Source of the DNA: Hippophae tibetana | Lineage: Eukaryota > Streptophyta > Magnoliopsida > Rosales > Elaeagnaceae | Assembly: GCA_037013495.1 (NCBI GenBank) | Contig: CM072802.1 | Location: 66,492,983 to 66,556,982 of the forward strand | Length of the DNA: 64,000 nucleotides | Reading direction: 5' to 3' | Notes under the pieces: model-generated | What the model saw: the letters and a program-made list of their open reading frames with translations, nothing else | Databases searched by the model: none | Told to the model about the DNA's origin: nothing | Made by a program: the position numbers and the translations under genes | Part shown: positions 1 to 13,370 of the stretch, piece after piece | Layout: every line of letters starts with the position of its first letter | How positions within the stretch are numbered: the stretch's first letter is position 1

Positions 1-1649
1 CAAAAAATTCATTAAAACAAGAAAATTTGGCAAAAATTATTATTTCTTGTTGGATGCAATTCCTTTCTTCATCTAAGATTTATTGATCACAAAATATTAG
101 ATTTGGCATGGTATAAATACAAAGATGACAAGGAATGCTCATTATGAGGTGCCACAGTTGCGGGCATTGATGGGCACCTTTATCACCCCGTGGGCAAAAC
201 CATGTCAAACGATGGAATTATTGGGCCATTTTTTTCACACATGTTTAGAATAGTATTCCATCTCGTGCTGGAAAGTTTCATGATTTTATGGAGACGGGAA
301 ATATGTTTAGTCATTTTTTGAGTATCCGAAAAATCATGAAAAATAGAAAATTCGGCAAAAATTATTATTTCTTGTTGGATGTAATTCCTTTCACCATCTA
401 ATATTTATTGATCACAAAATTCTAGATTTGGCATGTTATAAATACGAAGATGACAAGGAATGCTCGTTATGAGGTGCCATAGTTGCGGGCATTGATAGGC
501 AATTCTAACACCCCGTGGGTAAAACCATGTCAAACGATGGAATTATTGGGCCATTTTTTTCACACATGTTTAGAAAAGTATTCCATCTCGTACTGGAAAG
601 TTTCATTCTTTTATGGACACGTGAAATATTTTTAGTCGTTTTTTGAAGTATCCGAAAATTCATTAAAATTAGGAAATTTGGAAAAAATTATTATTTCTTG
701 TTGAATGCAATTTCTTTCATCATCTAAAATTTATTAATCACAAAATTTTAGATTTGGCATTGTATAAATACGAAGATGACAAGGAATGCTCGTTTTGAGG
801 TGCCACCATTACGGGCATTGATAAGCACCTTTAACACACCGCGCGCAGAACCATATGAAACGATAGAATTTTAGGGCCATTTTTTTCACATATGTTTAGA
901 ATATTATGTCATCTCGTACTAGAAAGTTTAATGATTTTATGGAAACGGGAAGTATTTTTAGTCATTTTTTTAGTCTCCAAAAAATCATGAAAAATAGAAA
1001 ATTCGGCAAAAATTATTATTTCTTGTTGGATGCAATTCCTTTCACCATCTAATATTTATTGATCACAAAATTTTAGATTTGGCATGGTATAAATACGAAG
1101 ATGACAAGGAATGCTCGTTATGAGGTGCCATAGTTGCGGGCATTGATAGGCACTTCTAACACCCCGTGGGCAAAACCATGTCAAATGATGGAGTTATTGT
1201 GCAATTTTTTTCACACATGTTTAGAATAGTTTTCCATCTCGTACTGGAAAGTTTCATGATTTTATGGACACGTGAAATATTTTTAGTCATTTTTTGAAGT
1301 ATCCGAAAAATTCATTAAAATTAGAAAATTTGGCAAAAATTATTATTTCTTGCTGGATGCAATTCCTTTCATCATCTAAGATTTATTGATCACAAAATTT
1401 TAGATTTGACTTGTTATAAATACGAAGATGACAAGGAATGCTCGTTTTGAGGTGCCATCGTTGCGGGCATTGATGGGCACCTTTAACACACCGTGGGCAG
1501 AACCATATGAAACGATAGAATTTTATGGCTATTTTTTCACATATGTTTAGAATGGTATGTCATCTCGTACTGGAAATTTTAATGATTTTATGGAAACGGG
1601 AAGAATTTTTAGTCATTTTTTGAAGTATCCGAAAAATCATGAAAAATAG

Positions 1650-4600
1650 AAAATTTGACAAAAATTATTATTTCTTGTTGCATGCAATTCCTTTCATCAT
1701 CTAAGATTTATTGATCACAAAATATTCCATTTGTCATGGTAAAAATACAAAGATGACAAGGAATGCTAGTTTTAAGGTGCCACCGTTGCGGGCATTGATA
1801 GGCACCTCTAACACCCCGTGGGCAACACCATGTCAAACTATGGAATTAATGGACCATTTTTTTCACACATGTTGAGAATAGTATTTCATCTCGTACTGCA
1901 AAGTTTCATGATTTTATGGACACGTGAAATATTTTTAGTCATTTTTTGAAGTATCCGAAAATTCATTAAAATTAGAAAATTTGGCAAAAATTATTATTTC
2001 TTGTTGGATGCAATTCCTTTCATCATCTAAGATTTAATGATCACAAAATTTTAGATTTGACATGGTATAAATACGAAGATGAAAAGGAATACTCGTTTTG
2101 AGGTGCCACAGTTGCGGGCATTGATGGACACCTCTAACACCGCGTGTGCAAAACTATGTCAAACGATAGAATTTTTGGGTGCTTTTTTTCACACATGTTT
2201 AGAATAGTATGCCATCTCGTACTGGAAAGTTTAATGATTTAATGGACAAGGGAAGTCTTTTTAGTCATTTTCTGAAGTATTCGAAAAATCATGAGAAATA
2301 GATTATTTGGCCAAAACTATTGTTTCTTGTTGGATGCAATTCCTTTCACCATCTATTATTTATTTATCACAAAATTTTAGATTTGGAATGATATAAATAC
2401 GAAGATGACAAGGAATGCTCGTTATGAGGTGCCACAATTGCGGGCATTGATAGGCACTTCTAACACCCCGTGGGCAAAACCATGTCAAACGATGGAATTA
2501 TTGGGCCATTTTTTTCACACATGTTTAGAATAGTTTTCCATCTCGTACTGGAAAGTCTCATGATTTTATGGACACGGGAAATATTTTTAGTCATTTTTTG
2601 AAGTATCCGAAAAATCATGAAAATTAGAAAATTCGGCAAAAATTATTATTTCTGGTTGGATGCAATTTCTTTCATCATCTAAGATTTATTGATCACAAAA
2701 TATTCGATTTGTCATGGTAAAAATACAAAGATGACAAGGAATGCTCGTTTTGAGGTGCCACCGTTGCGGGCATTGATGGGCACATCTGACACCCCGTGGG
2801 CAAAACCATGTCAAACGATAAAATTATTGGGCCATTTTTTCACACATGTTTAGAATAGTATTCCATCTCGTACTAGAAAGTTTCATGATTTTATTGACAC
2901 GGGAAATATTTTTAGTCATTTTTTGAAGTATCCGAAAAATCATGAAAATTAGAAAAATCGACAAAAATTATTATTTCTGTTTGGATGCAATTCCTTTCAT
3001 CATCTAAGATTTATTGATCACAAAATATTCGATTTGTCATGGTAAAAATACAAAGATGACAAGGAATGCTCGTTTTGAGGTGCCACCGTTACGGGCATTG
3101 ATGGGCACCTCTAACACCCCGTGGGCAATACCATGTCAAACGATGGAATTATTGGACCATTTTTTTTCACACATGTTTAGAATAGTATTTCATCTCGTAC
3201 TACAAAGTTTCATGATTTTATGGACACATGAAATATTTTTATTCATTTTTTGAATATCCGAAAATTCATTAAAATTAGAAAATTTGGCAAAAAATGTTAT
3301 TTCTTATTGGATGCAATTCCTTTCATCATCTAAGATTTAATGATCACAAAATTTTAGATTTGACATGGTATAAATACGAAGATGAAAAGGAATGCTCGTT
3401 TTGAGGTGCCACAGTTGCGGGCATTGATGGGCACCTCTAACACCGCGTGTGCAAAACTATGTCAAACGATAGAATTTTTGGGCAATTTTTTTCACACATG
3501 TTTAGAATAGTATGCCATCTCGTACTGGAAAGTTTCATGATTTAATGGACAAGGGAAGTATTTTTAGTCATTTTCTCAACTATTCGAAATATCATGACAA
3601 ATAGAATATTCGGCCAAAACTATTGTTTCTTGTTGGATGCAATTCCTTTCACCATCTAATATTTATTGATCACAAAATTTTAGATTTGCCATGGTATAAA
3701 TACGAAGATGACAGAGAATGCTCGTTATGAGGTGCCACAGTTGCGGGCATTGATAGGCACTTCTAACACCCTGTGGGCAAAACCATGTCAAATGATGGAA
3801 TTATTGGGCCATTTTTTTCAAACATGTTTAGAATAGTATTCCATCTCGTACTCGAAATTTTCATTATTTTATGGACACGTGAAATATATTTAGTCATTTT
3901 TTGAAGTATCCGAAAAATCATGAAAATTAGAAAATTCGGCAAAAATTATTATTTCTGGGTGGATGCAATTTCTTTCATCATCTAAGATTTATGGATCACA
4001 ATATATTCGATTTGTCATGGTAAAAATACAAAGAGGACAAGGAATGCTCGTTTTGAGGTGCCACCGTTGCGGGCATTGATGGGCACATCTAACACCCCGT
4101 GGGCAAAACCATGTCAAACGATGGAATTATTGGGCCATTTTTTCACACATGTTTAGAATAGTATTCCATCTCGTACTAGAAAGTTTCATGATTTTATTGA
4201 CACGGGAAATATTTTTAGTCATTTTTTGAAGTATCCGAAAAATCATGAAAATTAGAAAATTCGACAAAAATTATTATTTCTGGTTGGATGCAATTCCTTT
4301 CATCGTCTAAGATTTATTGATCACAAAATATTCGATTTGTCATGGTAAAAATACAAGGATGACAAGGAATGCTCGTTTTGAGGTGCCACCGTTACGGGCA
4401 TTGATGGGCACCTCTAACACCCCGTGGGCAATACCATGTCAAACGATGGAATTATTGGACCATTTTTTTCACACATGTTTAGAATAGTATTTCATCTCGT
4501 ACTAGAAAGTTTCATGATTTTATGGACAGGTGAAATATTTTTATTCATTTTTTGAAGTATCCGAAAATTCATTAAAATTAGAAAATTTGGCAAAAATTAT

Positions 4601-4700
4601 TATTTCTTGCTGGATGCAATTCCTTTTATCATCTAAGATTTAATTATCACAAAATTTTAGATTTGACATGGTATAAATACGAAGATGACAAGGAATGCTC
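1650..4700 (+). repeat. 4-monomer higher-order repeat (period 1,303 bp, ~2.3 copies)
   Basis: Linked rare variants recur at +1,303 bp. CGCGTGTGCA is at 2,141 and 3,444. A TCTGG start to the TTGGATGC block is at 2,651 and 3,954. GGCAATACCATGTC near 3,125 recurs near 4,429, with TTTATTCATTTTTTG after both. GATTTAATGATCAC near 2,033 and 3,335 is echoed as GATTTAATTATCAC near 4,638. Copies are clearly more diverged than HOR copies to the right, so this is an older or less recently homogenised amplification. Edges are approximate. Confidence 0.75.
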
Positions 4701-7700
4701 GTTATGAGGTGCCTCCGTTGCGGGCATTGATGGGCACCTTTAACACACCGTGGGCAGAAATATATGAAACGATAGAATTTTATGGCAATTTTTTTCACAT
4801 ATGTTTAGAATGGTATGTCATCTCGTACTGGAAAGTTTAATGATTTTATGGAAACGGGAAGTATTTTTTGTCATTTTTTGAAGTATCCGAAAAATCATGA
4901 AAAATAGAAAATTCGGAAAAAATTATTATTTCTTGTTGGATGCAATTCCTATCATCATCTAAGATTTATTAATCACAAAATATTCGATTTGTCAGGGTAA
5001 AAATACAAAGATGACAAGGAATTCTCGTTTTGAGGTTCCACCGTTGCGGGCATTGATGGGCACCTCTAACTCCCCGTGGGCAAAACCATGTCAAACGATG
5101 GAAATATTGGACCATTTTTTTCACACATGTTTAGAATAGTATTTCATCTCGTACTGGAAAGTTTCATTATTTTATGGACACATGAAATATTTTTAGTCAT
5201 TTTTTGAAGTATCCAAAAATTCATTAAATTAAAAAAAATTGGCAAAAATTATTTTTTCTTCTTGGATGCAATTCCTTTCATCATCTAAGATTTATTGATC
5301 ACAAAATATTAGATTTGGCATGGTATAAATACAAAGATGACAAGGAATGTTCGTTATGAGGTACCACAGTTGCGAACAATGATGGGCACCTCTAACACCG
5401 CGTGTGCAAAACTATGTCAAACGATAGAATTTTTGGCGATTTTTTTCACACATGTTTAGAATAGTATGCCATCTCGTACTAGAAAGTTTCATGATTTAAT
5501 GGACAAGGGAAGTATTTTTAGTCATTTTCTGAAGTATTCGAAAAATCATGAAAAATAGAATATTTGGCCAAAATTATTGTTTCTTGTTGGATGCAATTCC
5601 TTTCACCATCTATTATTTATTGATCACAAAATTTCAGATTTGGCATGGTATAAATACGAAGATGACAAGGAATGCTCGTTATGAGGTCCCACAGTTGCGG
5701 GCATTGATAGGCACTTCTAACACCCCGTGGGCAAAACCATGTCAAACGATGGAATTATTGGGCCATTTTTTTCGCACATGTTTAGAATAGTTTTCCTTCT
5801 CGTACTGGAAAGTTTCATGATTTTATGGACATATGAAATATTTTTAGTCATTTTTTGAAGTATCCGAAAATTCATTAAAATTAGGAAATTTGGAAAAAAA
5901 ATTTATTTCTTGCTGGATGCAATTCCTTTCATCATCTAACATTTATTGATCACAAAATTTTAGATATCACATGGTATAAATACGAAGAGGACAAGGAATG
6001 CTCGTTTTGAGGTGCCACCATTGCGGGCATTGATGGGCACCTTTAACACACCGTGGGCAGAACCATATGAAACGATAGAATTTTAGGGCAATTCTTTTCA
6101 CATATGTTTAGAATATTATGTCATCTTGTACTAGAAAGTTTAATGATTTTATGGAAATGGGAAGTATTTTTAGTCATTTTTTGAGTATCCGAAAAATCAT
6201 GAAAAATAGAAAATTCGGCAAAAATTATTATTTCTTATTGGATGCAATTCCTTTCACCATCTAATATTTATTGATCTCAAAATTTTAGATTTGGCATGGT
6301 ATAAATACGAAGATGACAAGGAATGCTCGTTATGAGGTGCCAAAGTTGCGGGCATTGATAGGCACTTTTAACACCCCGTGGGCAAAACCTTGTCAAACGT
6401 TGGAATTATTGGGCCTTTTTTTTCACACATGTTTAGAATAGTTTTCTATCTCGTACTGGAAAGTTTCATGATTTTATGGACACATGAACTATTTTTAGTC
6501 ATTTTTTGAAGTATCCGAAAATTCATTAAAATTAGAAAATTTGGAAAAAATTATTATTTCTTGCGGGATGCAATTCCTGTCATCATCCAAGATTTATTGA
6601 TCACAAAATTTTAGATTTGACATGGTATAAATACGAAGATGACAAGGAATGCTCGTTTTGAGGTGCCACCGTTGCGGGCATTGATGGGCACCTTTAACAT
6701 ACCGTGGGCAGAACCATATGAAACGATAGAATTTTATGGCTATTTTTTGCACATATGTTTAGAATGGTATGTCATCTCGTACTGGAAAGTTTAATGATTT
6801 TATGGAAACGGGAAGTATTTTTAGTCATTTTTTTAAGTATTCGAAAAATCATGAAAAATACAAAATTCGGCAAAAATTATTATTTCTTGTTGGATGCAAT
6901 TCCTTTCATCATCTATGATTTATTGATCACAAAATATTCGATTTGTCATGGTAAAAATACAAAGATGACAAGGAATGCTCGTTTTGAGGTGCCACCGTTG
7001 CGGGCATTGATGGGCACCTCTAACACCCCGTGGGCAAAACCATGTCAAACGATGGAATTATTGGACCATTTTTTTCACACATGTTTAGAATAGCATTTCA
7101 TCTCGTATTGCAAAGTTTCATGATTTTATGGACACGTGAAATATTTTTATTCATTTTTTCAAGTATCCGAAAATTCATTAAAATTAGGAAATTTGGCAAA
7201 AATTATTATTTCTTGCTGGATGTAATTCCTTTCATCATCTAAGATTTATTGATCACAAAATTTTAGATTTGACATGGTATAAATACGAAGATGACAAGGA
7301 CTACTCGTTATGAGGTGCCACAGTTGCGGCCATTGATAGGCACTTCTAACACCCCGTGGGCAAAACCATGTCAAACGATGGAATTATTGGGCCATTTTTT
7401 TCATACATGTTTAGAATAGTATCCCATCTAGTACTCGAAAGTTTCATTATTTTATGGACACGTGAAATATTTTTAGTCATTTTTTGAAGTATCCGAAAAT
7501 TCATTAAAATTAGAAAATTTGGAAAAAATTATTATTTCTTGTTGAATGCAATTCCTTTCACCATCTAATATTTATTGATCACAAAATTTTAGATTTGGCA
7601 TGGTATAAATACGAAGATGACAAGGAATGCTCGTTATGAGGTGCCACAGTTGCGGGCATTGATAAGCACTTCTAACACCCCGTGGGCAAAACCATGTCAA

Positions 7701-7819
7701 ATGATGGAATTATTGGGCCATTTTTTTCAAACATGTTTAGAATAGTATTCCATCTCGTACTCGAAAGTTTTCTTATTTTATGGACACGTGAAATATATTT
7801 AGTCATTTTTTGAAGTATC
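4701..7819 (+). repeat. Monomeric, mosaic satellite without a clear local HOR
   Basis: A and B units continue head to tail with many private substitutions, and no constant multi-monomer offset could be followed through this stretch. It holds an isolated CGCGTGTGCA unit at 5,399 (six units after the one at 3,444), and otherwise ordinary monomers. Nothing other than satellite is present. Confidence 0.8.
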
Positions 7820-8453
7820 CGAAAAATCATGAAAAATAGAAAATTCGCCAAAATTATTATTTCTTGTTGGATGAAATTCCTTTCATCATCTAAGATTTAT
7901 TGATCACAAAATATTCGATTTGTCATGGTAAAAATAAAAAGATGACAAGGAATGCTTGTTTTGAAGTGCCACCGTTGCGGGCATTGATCGGCACCTCTAA
8001 CACCCCGTGGGCAAAACCATGTCAAACGATGGAATTATTGGGCTATTTGTTTCACACATGTTTAGAAGAGTATTCCATCTCGTACTGGAAAATTTCATGA
8101 TTTTATGGACACGTGAAATATATTTAGTCATTTTTTGAAGGATCCGAAAAATCATGAAAAATAGAAAATTCGGCAAAAATTATTATTTCTTGTTGGATGC
8201 AATTCCTTTCATCATCTAATATTTATTGATCACAAAATATTTAATTTGTCATGGTAAAAATACAAAGATGACAAGGAATGCTCGTTTTGAGGTGCCACCG
8301 TTGCGGGCATTGATGGGCACCTCTAACACCCCGTGGGCAAAACCATGGAATTATTGGGCCAGTTTTTTCACACATGTTTAGAAGAGTATTCCATCTCGTA
8401 CTGGAAAATTTCATGATTTTATGGACACGTGAAATATATTTAGTCATTTTTCG
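7820..8453 (+). repeat. Tandem duplication of a single B monomer, second copy with a 10 bp deletion
   Basis: Two successive units share the rare changes GTTTAGAAGAGTATTCC (GAAGAG at 8,065 and 8,381) and GGAAAATTTCATG, marking them as a recent monomer duplication. The offset is 316 bp rather than 326 because the second copy lacks 10 bases between two ATG triplets: CATGTCAAACGATGGAATT becomes CATGGAATT at about 8,344. The first copy keeps the full sequence, so the deletion followed the duplication. Confidence 0.8.
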
Positions 8454-9429
8454 AAGTATCCGAAAATTCCTTAAAATAAGAAAATTTGGCAAAAATTATT
8501 ATTTCTTGTTGGATGCAATTCCTTTCTTCATCTAAGATTTATTGATCACAAAATATTAGATTTGGCATGGTATAAATACAAAGATGACAAGGAATCCTCG
8601 TTATGAGGTGCCACAGTTGCGGGCATTGATGGGCACCTCTAACCCCCCGTGGGCAAAACCATATGAAACGATAGAATTTTAGGGCGATTTTTTTCACATA
8701 TGTCTAGAATATTATGTCCTCTCGTACTAGAAAGTTTAATGATTTTATGGAAACGGGAAGTATTTTTTGTCTTTTTTTGAGTATCCGAAAAATCATGAAA
8801 AATAGAAAATTCGGCAAAAATTATTATTTCTTGGTTGATGCAATTCCTTTCACCAACTAAAATTTTTTTATCACAAAATTTTAGATTTGGCATGGTATAA
8901 ATACGAAGATTGCAAGGAATGCTCGTTATGAGGTGCCACAGTTGCGGGCATTGATAGGCACTTCTAAACCCCGTGGGAAAAACCATGTGAAACGATGGAA
9001 TTATTGAGCCATTTTTTTCACACATGTTTAGAATAGTTTTCCATCTCGTACTCGAAAGTTTCATGATTTTATGGACACGTGAAATATTTTTAGTCATTTT
9101 TTGAAGTATTCGAAAATTCATTAAAATTAGAAAATTTGGCAAAAATTATTATTTCTTGCTGGATGCAATTCCTTTCATCATCTAAGATTTATTGATCACA
9201 AAATTTTAGATTTGACATGGTATAAATACGATGATGACAAGGAATGCTCGTTTTGAGGTGCCACCGTTGCGGGCATTGATGGGCACCTTTAACACACCGT
9301 GGGCAGAACCATATGAAACGATAGAATTTTATATCTATTTTTTTCACATATGTTTAGAATGGTATGTTATCTCGTACTGGAAAGTTTAATGATTTTATGG
9401 AAACGGGAGGTATTTTTAGTCATTTTTTG
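8454..9429 (+). repeat. Diverged monomers, no local HOR
   Basis: Three ordinary units. The one around 8,835-8,880 is unusually altered: CACCAACTAAAATTTTTTTATC replaces the normal CATCTAATATTTATTGATC stretch, so the TGATCA palindrome is lost. Long frames on the minus strand here (up to 167 codons, 8,639-9,142) run through more than one monomer and are translations of the satellite. Confidence 0.75.
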
Positions 9430-11383
9430 AAGTATCCGAAAAATCATGAAAAATAGAAAATTCGGCAAAAATTATTATTTCTTGTTGGATGTAATTCCTT
9501 TCACCATCTAATATTTATTGATCACAAAATTTTAGATTTGGCATGGTATAATTACGAAGATGACAAGGAATGCTCGTTATGAGGTGCCACAGTTGCGGCC
9601 ATTGATAGGCACTTCTAACACCCCGTGGGCAAAACCATGTTAAACGATGGAATTATTGGGCCTTTTTTTTCACACATGTTAAGAATAGTATCCCATCTAG
9701 TACTGGAAAGTTTCATTATTTTATGGACACGTGAAATATTTTTAGTCATTTTTTGAAGTATCCGAAAATTAATTAAAATTAGAAAATTTGGAAAAAATTA
9801 TTATTTCTTGTTGAATGCAATTCCTTTCAACATCTAAGATTTATTGATCACAAAATTTTAGATTTGGCATGGTATAAATACGAAGATGACAAGGAATGCT
9901 CGTTTTGAGGTGCCACCATTGCGGGCATTGATAGGCACCATTAACACACCGTGCGCAGAAACATATGCAACGATAGAATTTTAGGGCGATTTTTTTCACA
10001 TATGTTTAGAATATTATGTAATCTCGTACTAGAAAGTTTAATGATTTTATGGAAACGGGAAGTATTTTTAGTCATTTTTTGAGTATCCGAAAAATCATGA
10101 AAAATAGAAAATTCGGCAAAAATTATTATTTCTTGTTGGATGTAATTCCTTTCACCATCTAATATTTATTGATCACAAAATTTTAGATTTGGCATGGTAT
10201 AATTACGAAGATGACAAGGAATGCTCGTTATGAGGTGCCACAGTTGCGGCCATTGATAGGCACTTCTAACACCCCGTGGGCAAAACCATGTTAAACGATG
10301 GAATTATTGGGCCATTTTTTTCACACATGTTAAGAATAGTATCCCATCTAGTACTGGAAAGTTTCATTATTTTATGGACACGTGAAATATTTTTAGTCAT
10401 TTTTTGAAGTATCCGAAAATTCATTAAAATTAGAAAATTTGGAAAAAATTATTATTTCTTGTTGAATGCAATTCCTTTCATCATCTAAGATTTATTGATC
10501 ACAAAATTTTAGATTTGGCATGGTATAAATACGAAGATGACAAGGAATGCTCGTTTTGAGGTGCCACCATTGCGGGCATTGATAGGCACCATTAACACAC
10601 CGTGCGCAGAAACATATGCAACGATAGAATTTTAGGGCGATTTTTTTCACATATGTTTAGAATATTATGTAATCTCGTACTAGAAAGTTTAATGATTTTA
10701 TGGAAACGGGAAGTATTTTTAGTCATTTTTTGAGTATCCGAAAAATCATGAAAAATAGAAAATTCGGCAAAAATTATTATTTCTTGTTGGATGTAATTCC
10801 TTTCACCATCTAATATTTATTGATCACAAAATTTTAGATTTGGCATGGTATAATTACGAAGATGACAAGGAATGCTCGTTATGAGGTGCCACAGTTGCGG
10901 CCATTGATAGGCACTTCTAACACCCCGTGGGAAAAACCATGTTAAACGATGGAATTATTGGGCCATTTTTTTCACACATGTTTAGAATAGTATCCCATCT
11001 AGTACTGGAAAGTTTCATTATTTTATGGACACGTGAAATATTTTTAGTCATTTTTTGAAGTATCCGAAAATTCATTAAAATTAGAAAATTTGGAAAAAAT
11101 TATTATTTCTTGTTGAATGCAATTCCTTTCATCATCTAAGATTTATTGATCACAAAATTTTAGATTTGGCATGGTATAAATACGAAGATGACAAGGAATG
11201 CTCGTTTTGAGGTGCCACCATTGCGGGCATTTATAGGCACCATTAACACACAGTGCGCAGAAACATATGCAACGATAGAATTTTAGGGCGATTTTTTTCA
11301 CATATGTTTAGAATATTATGTAATCTCGTACTAGAAAGTTTAATGATTTTATGGAAACGGGAAGTATTTTTAGTCATTTTTTG
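9430..11383 (+). repeat. Dimer HOR, three near-identical 651 bp copies
   Basis: GCATGGTATAATTACG, a rare TATAATTAC variant, occurs at 9,541, 10,192 and 10,843, exactly 651 bp apart. Linked variants repeat with it: GTTGCGGCCATTG, ATCCCATCTAGTACTGG, the CACCATTAACACAC core, and GAAACATATGCAACG. Each copy is one A-type and one B-type monomer. Copies differ by only a few bases, so this is recent local amplification of the A+B pair. Confidence 0.9.
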
Positions 11384-12686
11384 AGTATCCGAAAAATCAT
11401 GAAAAATAGAAAATTCGGCAAAAATTATTATTTCTTGTTGGAAGCAATTCCTTTCACCATCTAATATTTATTGATCACAAAATTTTAGATTTGGCATGGT
11501 ATAAATACGAAGATAACAAGGAATGCTCGTTATGAGGTGCCACAGTTGCGGGCATTGATAGGCACTTCTAACAACCCGTGGGCAAAACCATGTCAAACGA
11601 TGGAATTATTGGGCCATTTTTTTCACACATGTTTAGAATAGTTTTCCATCTCGTACTGGAAAGTTTAATGATTTTATGGACACGTGAAATATTTTTAGTC
11701 ATTTTTTGAAGTATCCGAAAATTCATTAAAATTAGAAAATTTGGCAAAAATTATTATTTCTTGCTGGAAGCAATTCCTTTCATCATCTAAGATTTATTGA
11801 TCACAAAATTTTAGATTTGACATGGTATAAATACGAAGATGACAAGGAATGCTCGTTTTGAGGTGCCACCGTTGCGGGCATTGATAGGCACCTTTAACAC
11901 ACCGTGGGCAGAACCATATGAAACGATAGAATTTTATGGGTATTGTTTTCACATATGTTTAGAATGGTATGTCATCTCGTACTGGAAAGTTTAATGATTT
12001 TATGGAAACGGGAAGTATTTTTTGTCCTTTTTTGAAGTATCCGAAAAATCATGAAAAATAGAAAATTCGGCAAAAATTATTATTTCTTGTTGGAAGCAAT
12101 TCCTTTCACCATCTAATATTTATTGATCACAAAATTTTAGATTTGGCATGGTATAAATACGAAGATAACAAGGAATGCTCGTTATGAGGTGCCACAGTTG
12201 CGGGCATTGATAGGCACTTCTAACAACCCGTGGGCAAAACCATGTCAAACGATGGAATTATTGGGCCATTTTTTTCACACATGTTTAGAATAGTTTTAAA
12301 TCTCGTACTGGAAAGTTTAATGATTTTATGGACACGTGAAATATTTTTAGTCATTTTTTGAAGTATCCGAAAATTCATTAAAATTAGAAAATTTGGCAAA
12401 AATTATTATTTCTTGCTGGATGCAATTCCTTTCATCATCTAAGATTTATTGATCACAAAATTTTTGATTTGACATGGTATAAATACGAAGATGACAAGGA
12501 ATGCTCGTTTTGAGGTGCCACCGTTGCGGGCATTGATAGGCACCTTTAACACACCGTGGGCAGAACCATATGAAACGATAGAATTTTATGGGTATTGTTT
12601 TCACATATGTTTAGAATGGTATGTCATCTCGTACTGGAAAGTTTAATGATTTTATGGAAACGGGAAGCATTTTTTGTCATTTTTTG
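11384..12686 (+). repeat. Second dimer HOR, two 652 bp copies
   Basis: The rare word ACAACCCG is at 11,571 and 12,223. GTTGGAAGCAATTCC, GAAGATAACAAGG and ATGGGTATTGTTTTCAC recur at the same 652 bp spacing. It adjoins the previous dimer array but uses different A and B variants, so the two were amplified separately. The GGAAGC variant reappears inside the 15-34 kb HOR domain. Confidence 0.9.
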
Positions 12687-12714
12687 AAGTATCCGAAAAA
12701 TCATGAAAAATAGA

Positions 12715-13370
12715 AAATTCGGCAAAAATTATTATTTCTTGTTGGATGCAATTCCTTTCATCATCTAAGATTTATTGATCACAAAATATTCGATTTGTCA
12801 TGGTAAAAATACAAAGATGACAAGGAATGCTCGTTTTGAGGTGCCACCGTTGCGGGCAATGATGGGCACCTCTAACACCGAGTGGGCAAAACCATGTCAA
12901 ACGATGGTATTATTGGACCATTTTTTTCACACATGTTTAGAATAGTATGTCATCTCATACTATAAAGTTTCATGATTTTATGGACACGTGAAATATATTT
13001 AGTCATTTTTTGAAGTATCCGAAAATTCATTAAAATAAGAAAATTCGGCAAAAATTATTATTTCTTGTTGGATGCAATTCCTTTCATCATCTAAAATTTA
13101 TTGATCACAAAATATTCGATTTGTCATGGTAAAAATACAAAGATGACAAGGAATGCTCGTTTTGAGGTGCCACCGTTGCGGGCATTGATGGGCACCTCTT
13201 AACACCCAGTGGGCAAAACCATGTCAAACGATGGTATTATTGGACCATTTTTTTCACACATGTTTAGAATAGTATGTCATCTCGTACTGGAAAGTTTCAT
13301 TATTTTATGGACACGTGAAATATTTTTAGTCATTTTTTGAAGTATCCGAAAATTCATTAAAATAAGAAAA
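12715..13370 (+). repeat. Tandem duplication of one monomer
   Basis: CGATGGTATTATTGG, with T in place of the usual A, occurs at 12,902 and 13,229, and the surrounding units match closely at a 327 bp offset. The second copy has an extra T in CACCTCTTAACAC, explaining the 327 bp spacing. Confidence 0.75.

Noticed and set aside
6755..7242. Overlapping 112- and 70-codon frames on the plus strand
   Set aside because: Translations of the satellite in different frames, repeating the same peptides seen every ~326 bp; stop-free stretches come from chance variants.
8639..9142. 167-codon open frame on the minus strand
   Set aside because: It crosses about one and a half monomers and contains the repeated peptides of other satellite frames (e.g. 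QCPQ.WHL.TSIPC). Neighbouring units have stops in the same frame. No domain is recognisable.
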